Notes: a model not told the origin generated them from the letters alone. A DNA stretch of 64,000 bases from an uncultured Coriobacteriales bacterium (GCA_934636245.1 CAKUAI010000008.1:62001-126000), one strand, 5' to 3'. Shown: positions 1 through 9,057, numbered from the stretch's first letter. Numbers and translations: made by a program.

Positions 1-725
1 ATGCCCGAGACACCCAGCTCCTCAGCAATGAGATAGAACGCAAAGGGGGTGAGTACCTGCACCAGCACGTGGAACGTCACGTCTTCCAAGCCGGTGCGGC
101 GCACGGAATTGATGATGAGGCCCTTGACCGCAGCGAGAAACGCGCCCAGCACGATGCCGCCCACAAAGCTCCAGGCAAGCGACAGGCCCGCATCGACCAC
201 AGAGAACGCGCCTGTGACCAGCGCCGCTATGGCGAACTGAAACGACACGACGCCCGACGCGTCGTTGAGCAGGCATTCTCCCTGCAGGAGCGTCTTATGG
301 TTCTTATCGATGGAGAGGCGCTTGCCCAGCGTGGTGACGGCCACTGCATCGGTGGGACCCAAGGCCGCACCCAGGGCAAACGCCGCAGCAAGCGGAATGG
401 AAGGCACAAGCGTATGCGTAAAGAAGCCCACGACGAGCACGATGAGCAGAACGAGCCCCAATGCCAGCGCCAGCACAGGCCTGCGCTGGCGCCACAGCGC
501 CTTCTTGTCCGCCTCGATGGCGTCCCAGTAGAGCAAGGGCGCAATGAAGAAGATCAGGAAGAAGTCTGGGTCGAGCGTGATGGTGACCGGAGCCGGGCTC
601 ATGGCGAGCGCGACACCGAGCACGATCTGCACGAGCGAGGCAGGTGCCTTCGGGAAAATCTGGGCCACGATACTCGACACGAGGACGGCGGCAAGCATGA
701 GAACGACGGGCAGGACGGACTCCAC
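1..725 (-). CDS. Na+/H+ antiporter, CPA1 family (3' end outside window)
   Basis: Inner-membrane cation/proton antiporter, 241 codons visible, truncated at the window edge. The start is a GTG at 725 with a GGAG ribosome site five bases upstream; this frame begins ESVLPVVLMLAAVLV and is almost entirely hydrophobic segments. Family marks are the FFLIFFIAPLLYWDA stretch in the second or third membrane span and the ALGPTDAVAV motif, whose Asp is part of the ion path in CPA1 exchangers; LLNDASGVVSFQ matches the conserved ND helix. Substrate (Na+ or K+) cannot be read from sequence. It stands alone, downstream of an imperfect hairpin at 786-844. Confidence 0.85.
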   Translation of the reverse strand, partial: MESVLPVVLMLAAVLVSSIVAQIFPKAPASLVQIVLGVALAMSPAPVTITLDPDFFLIFFIAPLLYWDAIEADKKALWRQRRPVLALALGLVLLIVLVVGFFTHTLVPSIPLAAAFALGAALGPTDAVAVTTLGKRLSIDKNHKTLLQGECLLNDASGVVSFQFAIAALVTGAFSVVDAGLSLAWSFVGGIVLGAFLAAVKGLIINSVRRTGLEDVTFHVLVQVLTPFAFYLIAEELGVSG

Positions 726-785
726 ATGTGCTCCAATCTGCTTGTGCGCCCTGGTGCAGCCACACCGGCTGCATTGAAGAACAGA

Positions 786-844
786 GCTGCTGCGGCAATG
801 CGCCCAGGGGGACCGGGGGCCTTGGGCAACGCTGCCGCAGCAAC
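786..844. repeat. Imperfect hairpin upstream of the antiporter
   Basis: A left arm at 786-806 pairs with a right arm at 823-844 around GCTGCGGCA and TGGGC blocks with several mismatches. It lies between the groEL terminator and the antiporter start, so it could be a leader hairpin or a decayed extragenic element. Confidence 0.4.
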
Positions 845-872
845 TATGCAATGCTTCTAGCCTTAAACCAAA

Positions 873-903
873 ATGCCCCCCGCGAGAACCTCGCAGGGGG
901 CAT
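873..903 (-). terminator. Rho-independent terminator, groESL operon
   Basis: ATGCCCCC at 873-880 pairs with GGGGGCAT at 896-903, extended by CGCGA/TCGC; on the minus strand the stem is followed by TTTTGGTTT. It is the first T-tailed hairpin downstream of groEL. Confidence 0.6.
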
Positions 904-1019
904 CCGCAAAAACTACCAATCCCGAACTGCCAATCCACACCCAACAGCAGTTGCACGGAAGCGCTGTGGCAAGGTGCGCAAGGGTGAAGCGTGCGGCGTG
1001 AGCCAGTGGCAGTTGCACG

Positions 1020-1099
1020 GAAGCGCTGTGGCAAGGCACCCGAAGGCGATGTGTACTGGGCGTACTCGAACCCTTGCGGAACGCGGCCACAGCGCTTTC
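1020..1099. repeat. Family A hairpin element, copy A1
   Basis: Arms GAAGCGCTGTGGC (1020-1032) and GCCACAGCGCTTTC (1086-1099) enclose the family A core, here GGCGATGTGTACTGGG at 1045 onward. The left arm is part of a 28-base direct repeat at 947-974 and 1009-1036, so the element or its arm has been duplicated. Confidence 0.65.
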
Positions 1100-1113
1100 G
1101 GGGAATGCACCCA

Positions 1114-1198
1114 TAGAATCCGCTGCAACAAGGCGCGCGATGGCGATGTGTACTGGGCGTACATGAGCCTGAGCGGAACGCAGTTGCAGCGGATTCTA
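1114..1198. repeat. Family A hairpin element, copy A2
   Basis: A perfect 16-base inverted repeat, TAGAATCCGCTGCAAC at 1114-1129 and its complement at 1183-1198, encloses the core GGCGATGTGTACTGGGCG at 1142 onward. It begins nine bases after the groEL stop codon. Arms differ from the neighbouring copy while the core is nearly identical. Confidence 0.75.
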
Positions 1199-1206
1199 AA
1201 GAAATT

Positions 1207-2844
1207 TTAGTACATGCCGCCCTGGCCGCCCTGGGCAGCTGCCGCCGAGATGGCGTCCTCAATGGTGGTGTCCTTGGGGATGTCGGTCACCGTGGCCTCG
1301 GTGATGAGGATGAGGCCGGCGATGGAGGCAGCGTTCTGCAGCGTGACGCGGGAAACCTTGACCGGGTCAAGCACGCCCATCTCGATCATGTTGCCCCACT
1401 TGCCGCTTGCGGAGTCCAGACCGCAGCCAGCCTCCATGTTGCGGACCTTCTCCACGACGACCTGGCCCTCGTAGCCGGCGTTGGCCGCGATGGTGGCCAC
1501 GGGCGCAGCCAGGGCCTTCTTAACGATGTTCACACCGATCTGCTCGTCGGCGTCATCGAGCTTCATCTCGTCGAGACCACGCAGGGCGTCCATGAACGCA
1601 ACGCCACCGCCGGCGACGATGCCCTCCTCAACGGCAGCGCGAGTAGCCTGCAGGGCGTCCTCGATGCGGTGCTTGATCTCCTTCATCTCGGACTCGGTAG
1701 CAGCACCGACCTTGATGACGGCAACGCCGCCGGAGAGCTTGGCCAGACGCTCCTGGAGCTTCTCACGATCGAAGTCGGACTTGGTGTTCTCCATCTCGCC
1801 CTTGATCTGAGCAACGCGGGCGTCGATGGCGGCCTTGTCGCCGGCACCGTCGACGATGGTGGTGTTGTCCTTCGTGATCTTGACCGACTTGGCGCGGCCG
1901 AGGTCGTCGATCGTGGCGTCGGCGAGCTTGGAGCCCAGGTCGCTCATGATGGGCGTAGCAGCGGTGAGGGCAGCGATGTCCTCCAGCATGCGCTTACGAC
2001 GGTCGCCGTAGCCGGGGGCCTTGACGGCGGCGATGTTCAGCGAGCCACGCAGCTTGTTGAGGATGAGGGTGGCCAGAGCCTCGCCGTCGACGTCCTCGGC
2101 GATGATCACGAGCGGCTTGCCGGAACGCATGACGTCCTCGAGCAGCGGCACGATGTCCTGAACGTTGGAGATCTTCTGATCGGTCACGAGGATGTAGGGG
2201 TCCTTGAAGTTGGCCTCCATGCGCTCGTTGTCCGTGGCGAAGTAGGGCGAGATGTAGCCCTTGTCGAACTGCATGCCCTCGACGGTGTCGATGTCGATGC
2301 CGAAGGTCTGGGACTCCTCGACGGTGATAACGCCGTCCTTGCCCACGACCTCCATGGCCTCGGCGATCTTGTTGCCGATGTTGGCGTCGCCGGCGGAAAT
2401 GGTGCCGACGGAAGCAATCTGCTCTTTGGAGGAGACGGGCTTGGCGACGCCCTTCATGTGCTCGACGACAGCCTCGACGGCCTTGTCGATGCCGCGACGG
2501 ATGGCCAGCGGGTTGGCGCCAGCGGTGACGTTGCGCAGGCCCTCGTTGACGATGACCTGGGCAAGCAGCGTGGCGGTGGTGGTGCCGTCACCCACGAGGT
2601 CGTTCGTCTTGGTGGCGACCTCCTTCACGAGCTGGGCGCCCATGTTCTCGATGTGGTCGGGCAGCTCGATCTCCTTGGCGACGGAGACGCCGTCGTTGGT
2701 GATGGTGGGAGCGCCGTAGGAACGCTCAAGGGCGACGTAGCGACCCTTGGGGCCCATGGTGACGGTCACGGCGTCGGCCAGGGTGTTGACGCCCTTGGCG
2801 AGCTTGGCGCGAGCGTCGGCGTTGAAAGCAATCTGCTTAGCCAT
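1207..2844 (-). CDS. groEL: Chaperonin GroEL (60 kDa)
   Basis: Cytosolic ATP-dependent chaperonin of 545 residues, the usual family length. It starts MAKQIAFNADARAKL, carries the nucleotide-binding GDGTTTA motif near residue 86 and the VTMGPKGR loop, and ends with a short GGQGGMY tail, a reduced form of the GGM repeat. The ribosome site GGAGGTCTTGAACA precedes the ATG. It follows groES by 93 bases in the same direction and probably shares its promoter. No CIRCE element was found, so regulation by HrcA is not supported here. Confidence 0.98.
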   Translation of the reverse strand: MAKQIAFNADARAKLAKGVNTLADAVTVTMGPKGRYVALERSYGAPTITNDGVSVAKEIELPDHIENMGAQLVKEVATKTNDLVGDGTTTATLLAQVIVNEGLRNVTAGANPLAIRRGIDKAVEAVVEHMKGVAKPVSSKEQIASVGTISAGDANIGNKIAEAMEVVGKDGVITVEESQTFGIDIDTVEGMQFDKGYISPYFATDNERMEANFKDPYILVTDQKISNVQDIVPLLEDVMRSGKPLVIIAEDVDGEALATLILNKLRGSLNIAAVKAPGYGDRRKRMLEDIAALTAATPIMSDLGSKLADATIDDLGRAKSVKITKDNTTIVDGAGDKAAIDARVAQIKGEMENTKSDFDREKLQERLAKLSGGVAVIKVGAATESEMKEIKHRIEDALQATRAAVEEGIVAGGGVAFMDALRGLDEMKLDDADEQIGVNIVKKALAAPVATIAANAGYEGQVVVEKVRNMEAGCGLDSASGKWGNMIEMGVLDPVKVSRVTLQNAASIAGLILITEATVTDIPKDTTIEDAISAAAAQGGQGGMY

Positions 2845-2937
2845 TGTTCAAGACCTCCTGATGAGTGGGTGAATGGAAAAGGGGCCGCGCGTCGCCGAGT
2901 CACCAGGCGCGCAAGCCCCTCTTATATATGAGCGGTC

Positions 2938-3228
2938 TTACTCCTCGACGACGGCGTAGATGTCGGAGTCACGCATGAGCAGGTACTCCTCGCCATCAAT
3001 CTTGACCTCGTTGCCGCCGTACTTGCCATAGATGACAACGTCGCCAACCTTGACGTCAACGGGGATGCGCTCGCCCTTGTCATCGAGCTTGCCAGCGCCA
3101 ACAGCGATGACCTCGCCGCGCTGGGGCTTCTCCTGGGCGCCAGAAGAGATGTACAGGCCGGAGGCAGTCTTCTGCTCCGCCTTCTCGGGCTTGACCAGGA
3201 CTCGATCTCCCAAAGGCCTCAACTGCAT
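2938..3228 (-). CDS. groES: Co-chaperonin GroES
   Basis: The 96-residue lid of the GroEL chamber, of normal family length. It begins MQLRPLGDRVLVKP, contains the mobile-loop region around EQKTASGLYIS and ends YLLMRDSDIYAVVEE. GGAGGTTCCATC precedes the ATG. It is the first gene of the groES-groEL operon; a promoter-like TATAAT lies about 150 bases upstream. Confidence 0.97.
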   Translation of the reverse strand: MQLRPLGDRVLVKPEKAEQKTASGLYISSGAQEKPQRGEVIAVGAGKLDDKGERIPVDVKVGDVVIYGKYGGNEVKIDGEEYLLMRDSDIYAVVEE

Positions 3229-3375
3229 GATGGAACCTCCTCGTTTGCTGTCCGCGCGTTGCGCGGTGCCCGCCCGACTTTGCCGCGGGTGGCTTTTTGA
3301 TGACGCACTGCATGGTACCCAGACTTGCGTTCTCTAACAACTTCGGTGAAAGAAATCTCACAATTCAAGACTTAG

Positions 3376-3403
3376 ATTATATGGCTCGCACATATACCAA
3401 CAA
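3376..3403 (-). promoter_or_regulatory. Promoter of groES-groEL
   Basis: On the minus strand TTGTTG (3398-3403) and TATAAT (3376-3381) are 16 bases apart, a good vegetative promoter, with a roughly 150-base leader to groES. The leader has no CIRCE (TTAGCACTC-N9-GAGTGCTAA) and no convincing HAIR site. The rest of the gap up to 3553 shows only the ribosome site AAGGAG of the next gene. Confidence 0.6.
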
Positions 3404-3553
3404 TCTCATGACGCCCCTTGAGGGATTTGGGGACGAGATAGGGCTTGCACGCATATAGCTTGCCGCAGGGCTCCTTGGCCTGGGTGCGCGGTACCATAGG
3501 GGGCGTCAAAACTTGCCGCCAAGGCGGCTGGGACAACAAAAGGAGCACACAGC

Positions 3554-5278
3554 ATGAACGAACGCGCGATGCGTGAGTACACCCGCTGGGCGGAGAGGGT
3601 CACCGAGCCCGAGCTTGCCGAGCAGCTCAGCGCCATGAAGGGCGACGAGAGGGCCATTGAGGACGCGTTCTTCCAGGACCTGGAGTTCGGCACGGCGGGC
3701 CTGCGCGGCGTGCTCGGCGCCGGCTCGAACCGCATGAACGTCTACACGGTCGCCCTTGCCACGCAGGGCCTGGCCAACTACCTCAAGGCAAACTTCGACG
3801 AGCCCAGCGTGGCCATCTGCCGCGACTCGCGCCACAAGGGCGAGCTCTTCTGCCACGTGGCGGCCGAGGTACTGGCGGCCAACGGCATCACGGCGCACCT
3901 CTACCCGCGCCTGGAGCCCACGCCTGCCTGCTCCTTCGCCACGCGCGACCTGGGGTGCTCGGCCGGCATCAACATCACCGCAAGCCACAACCCCGCTGAG
4001 TACAACGGCTACAAGGTGTACGGCGCCGACGGCTGCCAGATCACTACGCAGGCTTCCAAGGACATCCTCGCCGCCATTGGCCAGGTCGACATCTTCGACG
4101 GCGTGGCGCGCATGCCCTTTGACGAGGCCATGGACGCGGGCCTGGTCGACTACATCGGCGAGGGCACCATCGAGCGCTTTGTGGATGCCGTGGCCCAGCA
4201 GTCCCAGCATGTGGAGGCACCCGCCGACGTCGCCGACCTCAAGGTCGTGTACACCCCGCTCAACGGCGCGGGTCTTGAGTGCGTCTCGAAGATCCTCGAG
4301 CGCATCGGTGTGACCGACGTGACCGTGGTCCCCGAGCAGGCCCAGCCCGACGGTGACTTCCCCACCTGCCCCTACCCCAACCCCGAGATCAGGCAGGCGC
4401 TGCAAAAGGGCCTGGAGCTGTGCGCCGAGGTGCACCCCGACCTGCTCCTTGCCACCGACCCCGACGCCGACCGCACGGGCATCGCTGTGCCCCACAAGGG
4501 CGAGTATGTCCTGCTGAGCGGCAACGAAGTGGGCGTGCTTCTCTCCGACTGGCTCGCCGGCCGCGCCGCGGCCCGCGGCGAGAACGTTGCGGACAAGCTC
4601 GTGGTCACCACCATCGTAAGCTCGTCGATGCTCGACGCCCTGGCCCGCAAGCACGGCTTTGAGCTGCGCCGCACGCTTACCGGCTTCAAGTACATCGGCG
4701 AGCAGATCGCCCGCCTGGAGGAAAAGGGCGAGCAGGGCAGGTTCCTCTTCGGCTTCGAGGAGAGCTACGGCTATCTGAGCGGCACCTACGTGCGCGACAA
4801 GGACGCCGTGGTGGCCTCCATGCTCATCTGCGAGATGGCCCGTGACTACAAGAGCCGCGGGATGGACCTCGTCGACGCCGTGGAGGCGCTCTACGACGAG
4901 CTCGGCTACTATCGCAACCGCACGATCTCGCTGGCCTACCCCGGCGCTGAGGGCGCAGAGCAGATGCGCGCCATCATGGCCGACCTGCGTGCCGAGCATC
5001 CCGCCCAGCTCGCAGGTCTTGCGGTAGAGGGCGTGGTCGACTACGCCCAGGGCGCAACCATGCCCCGCATCGGCGGCGACGCAGCTGACGAGCAGACCCT
5101 GCCGGGTGCCAACGTGTTCGAGATCAATCTGGAGGGCGCCAACAAGGTCATCATCCGCCCGAGCGGCACTGAGCCCAAGATCAAGGCCTACGTGTTCGCC
5201 CGCGGCACGACCGACGCCGAGGCGCTCGCCCTTGTCGACGAGCTGGACGCCGCCGCCCGCAAGCTCCTGGGCGCCTAG
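3554..5278 (+). CDS. Phosphoglucomutase/phosphomannomutase (alpha-D-phosphohexomutase)
   Basis: Cytosolic enzyme interconverting hexose 1- and 6-phosphates, feeding sugar-nucleotide and glycogen pools. At 574 residues it has the length of the PgcA/PGM2-like branch. The active-site serine is Ser144 in TASHNPAEYNGYK; the metal loop is DPDADR at 302-307; the sugar-binding loop is GFEESYGYLSG; the phosphate-binding C-terminal domain carries RPSGTEPKIKAY. AAAGGAGCACACAGC precedes the ATG. It is a single gene closed by a hairpin at 5314. Glucose and mannose specificity cannot be separated by eye. Confidence 0.93.
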   Translation: MNERAMREYTRWAERVTEPELAEQLSAMKGDERAIEDAFFQDLEFGTAGLRGVLGAGSNRMNVYTVALATQGLANYLKANFDEPSVAICRDSRHKGELFCHVAAEVLAANGITAHLYPRLEPTPACSFATRDLGCSAGINITASHNPAEYNGYKVYGADGCQITTQASKDILAAIGQVDIFDGVARMPFDEAMDAGLVDYIGEGTIERFVDAVAQQSQHVEAPADVADLKVVYTPLNGAGLECVSKILERIGVTDVTVVPEQAQPDGDFPTCPYPNPEIRQALQKGLELCAEVHPDLLLATDPDADRTGIAVPHKGEYVLLSGNEVGVLLSDWLAGRAAARGENVADKLVVTTIVSSSMLDALARKHGFELRRTLTGFKYIGEQIARLEEKGEQGRFLFGFEESYGYLSGTYVRDKDAVVASMLICEMARDYKSRGMDLVDAVEALYDELGYYRNRTISLAYPGAEGAEQMRAIMADLRAEHPAQLAGLAVEGVVDYAQGATMPRIGGDAADEQTLPGANVFEINLEGANKVIIRPSGTEPKIKAYVFARGTTDAEALALVDELDAAARKLLGA

Positions 5279-5313
5279 GCCAACACAGCGCAAGCCATAT
5301 TCTGGGCAACGCA

Positions 5314-5361
5314 GACGCCCGCCCCGTGCACTCGCATCGAGCAGCACGGGACGGGCGTTCT
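5314..5361 (+). terminator. Terminator after the phosphohexomutase gene
   Basis: ACGCCCGCCCCGTGC (5314-5328) pairs with GCACGGGACGGGCGT (5344-5358), 14 of 15 positions, followed by TCTTAGTT. Confidence 0.7.
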
Positions 5362-5378
5362 TAGTTGACCAACAAAAA

Positions 5379-5400
5379 GGCCGCCCCGGATGGGACGGCC
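5379..5400 (-). terminator. Terminator of the haem membrane protein gene
   Basis: Read on the minus strand GGCCGTCCC pairs with GGGGCGGCC (5379-5400) and is followed by TTTTTGTT, a strong intrinsic terminator 35 bases after the stop at 5435. Confidence 0.8.
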
Positions 5401-5434
5401 CTTCTTTGACTACCAAAAGCTGTGGACGTAAACG

Positions 5435-6139
5435 CTACTCGGCGTCGGCGGCCTTTGCCTTCTTGTCGACCGAGGCCTTGTAGAGGCGCAGGGCGGCGTA
5501 GATAACGATGATCACGATGTAGACGATCACGTGGATGGAGCCGACGCTGCCCATGTTGGCGAGGGACAGGCCCAGGGCCATGGCCACATGGACGCCGAGC
5601 AGGGCAACCATGAGGTACGCAAACTTCTGCAGGCGGCGCCACACGGTGGCGTTCATGGCAGAGCGGATGAACTTGAACGACGTCACGCTCAGCACCACGA
5701 AGATGATGGTGAGGACGAGGGCAACGATGAGCGATGCGGCAAGCGTGGGCTTAAGGTTGCCAAAGTTGGAGAGCATCGGCAGATAGCTCTTCAGGTAGGT
5801 CACGATGTGGCCGATGTAGAAGATGAACGAGAGAATCGAAAGCTCGCCGCGAATGGGCAGCAGGCCACGCTTAATCTTGTTGTTGTCGGGCAGGGCACCG
5901 GTGAACATGACGAGCGCCAAGAAGAACGTGCCCAGGTAGCCCTTCTGGAACATGAAGGTGAGCCAGCGCCACTGGTTGGTGTTGACGCCGGTGAGCACCG
6001 TCCAAAGGTACACGACGAGAGCGACCGTAGCGACAATGTAGAAGACCACCGAGTACTTACGCAGCGGCCTTGCGAGCGGGAACGCGACGATTGCCGTTAT
6101 GGCAAGCGCCAGCAATATGCTGATAATCTCTGCATCCAT
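5435..6139 (-). CDS. Ferric-reductase-like transmembrane haem protein
   Basis: A 234-residue protein with about six membrane spans and a short charged tail (KKAKAADAE). Histidines sit inside spans in FYIGHIVTY, LLGVHVAMAL and GSIHVIVY, the layout expected for haem ligands of the ferric-reductase-like/MsrQ domain; WRRLQKFAYL matches the W-x-x-L-H/Q-x-L-x-Y signature before the fourth span. Family members carry electrons across the membrane to a partner. No partner is adjacent. A conserved 13-base motif shared with other respiratory genes lies 180 bases upstream (6320-6332). MsrQ-like quinol or flavin electron transfer is the best guess. Confidence 0.75.
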   Translation of the reverse strand: MDAEIISILLALAITAIVAFPLARPLRKYSVVFYIVATVALVVYLWTVLTGVNTNQWRWLTFMFQKGYLGTFFLALVMFTGALPDNNKIKRGLLPIRGELSILSFIFYIGHIVTYLKSYLPMLSNFGNLKPTLAASLIVALVLTIIFVVLSVTSFKFIRSAMNATVWRRLQKFAYLMVALLGVHVAMALGLSLANMGSVGSIHVIVYIVIIVIYAALRLYKASVDKKAKAADAE

Positions 6140-6319
6140 GACGAAACTCTCCCTCTTTCTGACTGCGGGCCCTCATACCCTTGGTGCGTACCTTACCTTA
6201 GACTTGCCCTCTTTGCCATCGTAAAAACCGTCAGTGACCTCGTCTGAAAACCATTAAACCTGACGGGAAATGCCTTTTTATCCCCAAACGAGTGTTAGAT
6301 AGTTTTGTATGATGCCAAA

Positions 6320-6332
6320 TACCTGGTGTTTT
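6320..6332. promoter_or_regulatory. Candidate operator TACCTGGTGTTTT
   Basis: The 13-mer TACCTGGTGTTTT upstream of the haem membrane protein. The identical 13-mer occurs at 19303-19315, and close variants at 14399, 14671 and 62809, all in control regions of redox genes. No binding protein is known to me. Confidence 0.4.
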
Positions 6333-6355
6333 GTTGCAAAAACAATTGTGTGACG

Positions 6356-8257
6356 CTAGAGCGTGTCTTCAAGCACACATGCCACGAACTGCTGGGCGCC
6401 CATCGTGGAAGGCTCCGCCATGCCCAGTTCACGCAAAAGGACGCTGGGCGCGAGCATGGCGACGTCACCAGTTGTGGCCCGTTTGACGCGCTTCACACGT
6501 GCCCCCAATGCCTGCGCATGGTCGGGCGCGGCCCCTTGGACATAGGACATCGTGAGCCAATTGCGCGCCTTGTGGAGAAGCACGCGCCACAGGCGGCACT
6601 CGTTCTCGAAGCGGGCGGGCGACTCTTCACGCGTCGGACGAGGGGCCACGCCCTCGTTGAGGCCGAGCAGCACACAGGCCTTGGTTTCGAGGCCCGCAAA
6701 AGCGGCGGGGATGCCCACGCGCACATCCCACAGCCTGCCGCCAAACCCGCGGTCCACCGCACCCAGGTTGGCGCGGCTGAAGAACTCGGCAGCATCTTGG
6801 GCAACGACAGGCTCGCACAGGCGCGTGAACGTGAGGTTCTCGTTGGGCGAGACGGCATCGATAAGCTGGCGGCCATGCTTGCGGCTTGCCTTGGCGATGA
6901 GTACCTGGGCTTGCGCGTAGCGCTTGGCGAGAAGTTCTGCCCCCTCAAAAGGCTCGGGAGCAGAAGCGTCAAGCGAAGCAAGGGCGTCGAGAATGTGCAT
7001 GTTGCGCTTGGCAGCAAAAGCGACAAGCCCCGCCCAGGCTTTCGCGGAGATGTCCGCCCGGCCCAAACCAACCCAGGTGCGCCAGCACATGAGGTCGCGC
7101 TCGTTGGCCGCAAGACCCAGCAGCGTGAACGATTGAAGCGTGGCCACGCTCGCAACGCGACGGGGGTCTCCTCCCACAGGCTGACCCTCGGTGCAGGTAA
7201 CGGTGGCGATGCCCGCCGCCTTGAGCTTCTGGCAGACGTCTTTGAGCATGCTTCCCTGGGGAATGACCACGCACACTTCGTTGGGGTACACGAGGTCTTC
7301 GAACGGAATCGGCTCGCGACCGTCCTTTGCCACCTGGGTCCCGGCCTCCCCGGCCGTAGATGCGGCCTGGGCCAGCTCCAGGTCTTGAGAGAGATCCACG
7401 GCGACGTTGCCGAGAATGTACTTCACGGTCTTCGCGCAGGTCAAAGCCTCAGTGAGAGGCTCGGGCGACTTCACGACAAACGTGTCTTCCGGGAAGTCGA
7501 GCGGGGCCTGCGCGAGGCGTGCGGGTTCGACGGCACGTGCTTGCGCGAAGCGGGCGAGGCTCGCGCCCGTTGCCGCAGCGTCGAAGAAGGGGTTGGCGAC
7601 GCTGCAGTCGCCGGCGAGCAGCAGCTCCTGGCCGGCAAGCGCCTCAATAAGGCGCAGCTGAGCCAGGCCGATGAGGTTCGCGTCGTCCACGAGCACGTGC
7701 GCCGCACCCAGTCGCTGGGCGATCTCAGGACAAGAGCGCACGGCATTGAGGGCGCGGGCACCCAACTCGCGCACGTCGTAGGCGCCGAATGCAGCAAGTG
7801 CATCGGTGTAACGGCGGGCAGGCTCGCCTTGAGGCGCAGGCAGTTCACCCGTATCCCATGCGCGATACAGCTCCTTGCAAGCCGCGGCGAGATCCTCCTT
7901 GCCCATACCCGCTTGACGCAGGTCGGCGATGAGAATGGAACGCTCCACGTCGAGCAGCGTGCGCGGGCCGTGGCCGTACAGCGTCCGCGCATCCTTGTCG
8001 GCAAGCACCTCATAGCTGAGCGCTCGGGCCGATATCACGCGCAGGCGCTCAACCGACTCCGGTCCGGCGGACACGCGAAATCCCAGGCGACGCTTGAACG
8101 CGGCCGCCACATCTTTCGAGGCACACACCACCATGAGGTCGGCGACGTCACAGCCGCCGTCGAGCAAGGCGCGGGCGCGCTCAAGCAGCCGCCCCGTCTT
8201 GCCGCTTGACTGCGCGCCCTCGAGTATCGCGACCTTCGGGCTTTGCTGGCCGGCCAT
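6356..8257 (-). CDS. SF1-helicase-like ATPase with degraded motifs (A)
   Basis: A 633-residue protein resembling UvrD/Rep/AddB-type superfamily I proteins. The P-loop GAQSSGKT is at residues 14-21. The Walker B position reads VLVDDANL (Asp191-Asp192), lacking the usual DExxQ. The C-terminal region has VLLGLNEGVAPR, like the xGxxEGxxP block before motif VI, then RLWRVLLHKARNWLTMSY, where the motif VI Thr-Arg-Ala-Lys is replaced. ATP binding is plausible and helicase activity doubtful. ATG at 8257 follows the upstream stop by two bases; a GTG at 8269 is an alternative. It is the last gene of a TorD/Fe-S operon. Confidence 0.65.
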   Translation of the reverse strand: MAGQQSPKVAILEGAQSSGKTGRLLERARALLDGGCDVADLMVVCASKDVAAAFKRRLGFRVSAGPESVERLRVISARALSYEVLADKDARTLYGHGPRTLLDVERSILIADLRQAGMGKEDLAAACKELYRAWDTGELPAPQGEPARRYTDALAAFGAYDVRELGARALNAVRSCPEIAQRLGAAHVLVDDANLIGLAQLRLIEALAGQELLLAGDCSVANPFFDAAATGASLARFAQARAVEPARLAQAPLDFPEDTFVVKSPEPLTEALTCAKTVKYILGNVAVDLSQDLELAQAASTAGEAGTQVAKDGREPIPFEDLVYPNEVCVVIPQGSMLKDVCQKLKAAGIATVTCTEGQPVGGDPRRVASVATLQSFTLLGLAANERDLMCWRTWVGLGRADISAKAWAGLVAFAAKRNMHILDALASLDASAPEPFEGAELLAKRYAQAQVLIAKASRKHGRQLIDAVSPNENLTFTRLCEPVVAQDAAEFFSRANLGAVDRGFGGRLWDVRVGIPAAFAGLETKACVLLGLNEGVAPRPTREESPARFENECRLWRVLLHKARNWLTMSYVQGAAPDHAQALGARVKRVKRATTGDVAMLAPSVLLRELGMAEPSTMGAQQFVACVLEDTL

Positions 8258-8259
8258 GG

Positions 8260-9057
8260 CTAGAGCCACGCACCCTTGACGGAGTCAAACTCGCGCTGGC
8301 ATCCATCGGCTGCCACCACACCCCATACGCTGTAGTCGATAACGAGGGGCTCGACGGCGGGCACCGCGGCCAGCTGTTCCTCAGAGTCGGCCGCCGGGGC
8401 GGCCTGATCGTCGGCCGGGGCAGCTTCGACGGCCGCGCTGGGCTCGTCGACCTGCTCGGGCTCGGCGGGCTGCTCGGACGCGGCCCGTGCGGCGGCCTCT
8501 GCCTGCCCCTCTGCCTGCTTGGCGGTCTCGTCCTGCTTGGCCTGCCAGGCAGCACGCTGGGCGGCAAGCGACTGCACGGAAGGCAGGCACACCTCGACGG
8601 GGCCCTCGCCGAAGGTGCCGGCGTTGCACAGGTCGCGCAGCTGGGCAGCGACATCCTCGAATACAGGCAGCTCGGTGCCGGGCTCGATCGCAAAACGCAC
8701 GATGTTCTTGGCCATGAGCAGGTCGATCTCTCGATAGTCAACCGTCTGCTCGCCACGCTCGCCGCGGCTCTTGTTGAAGCTCTTGATGTTCTCGCCCACG
8801 AAGTAACGCTTGCCGGCGAGCCATTCCTTCACATGGGGCCACACCTCGTCAGCGCCCTCGTCGGCGCTGAGCCAGTACTTCTTGGCGAAGTTCACCTTGA
8901 GCTGCATCACGTTGACGGCCGGGTCGGCAGCGGGATGGCTGCGCACCGTGGTGGGCGCAAGGTGGATAAAGGCCCTCTTCACGTCGGCGGCGGACTCGGC
9001 GTTGTACTCGCGCTCGTCAAGCGAGGCGATGAGCATAAGCGAAGGATGAACGATCAT
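8260..9057 (-). CDS. Unknown protein with Ala/Glu-rich linker, between two helicase-like ATPases
   Basis: 265 residues from the ATG at 9057, chosen for its AAAGGTC ribosome site; an in-frame ATG at 9117 directly after the preceding stop would add 20 residues. Residues 1-145 look globular (MIVHPSLMLIASLD, then KKYWLSADEGADEVW and FNKSRGERGEQTVDYRE). Residues about 150-230 are a low-complexity stretch rich in Ala, Glu, Gln and Pro. The end, VIDYSVWGVVAADG, looks folded again. No family recognised. Tight spacing to both ATPase genes suggests the three products act together. Confidence 0.7.
   Translation of the reverse strand: MIVHPSLMLIASLDEREYNAESAADVKRAFIHLAPTTVRSHPAADPAVNVMQLKVNFAKKYWLSADEGADEVWPHVKEWLAGKRYFVGENIKSFNKSRGERGEQTVDYREIDLLMAKNIVRFAIEPGTELPVFEDVAAQLRDLCNAGTFGEGPVEVCLPSVQSLAAQRAAWQAKQDETAKQAEGQAEAAARAASEQPAEPEQVDEPSAAVEAAPADDQAAPAADSEEQLAAVPAVEPLVIDYSVWGVVAADGCQREFDSVKGAWL

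Noticed and set aside
947..1036. Two 28-base direct repeats that could suggest a small CRISPR array
   Set aside because: Only two copies, unequal context, no cas gene, and the repeat is an arm of the family A hairpin elements.
3229..3375. CIRCE or HspR (HAIR) element upstream of groES
   Set aside because: A CTTGAA and a CGAAG occur but the inverted-repeat spacing and sequence do not match either consensus.
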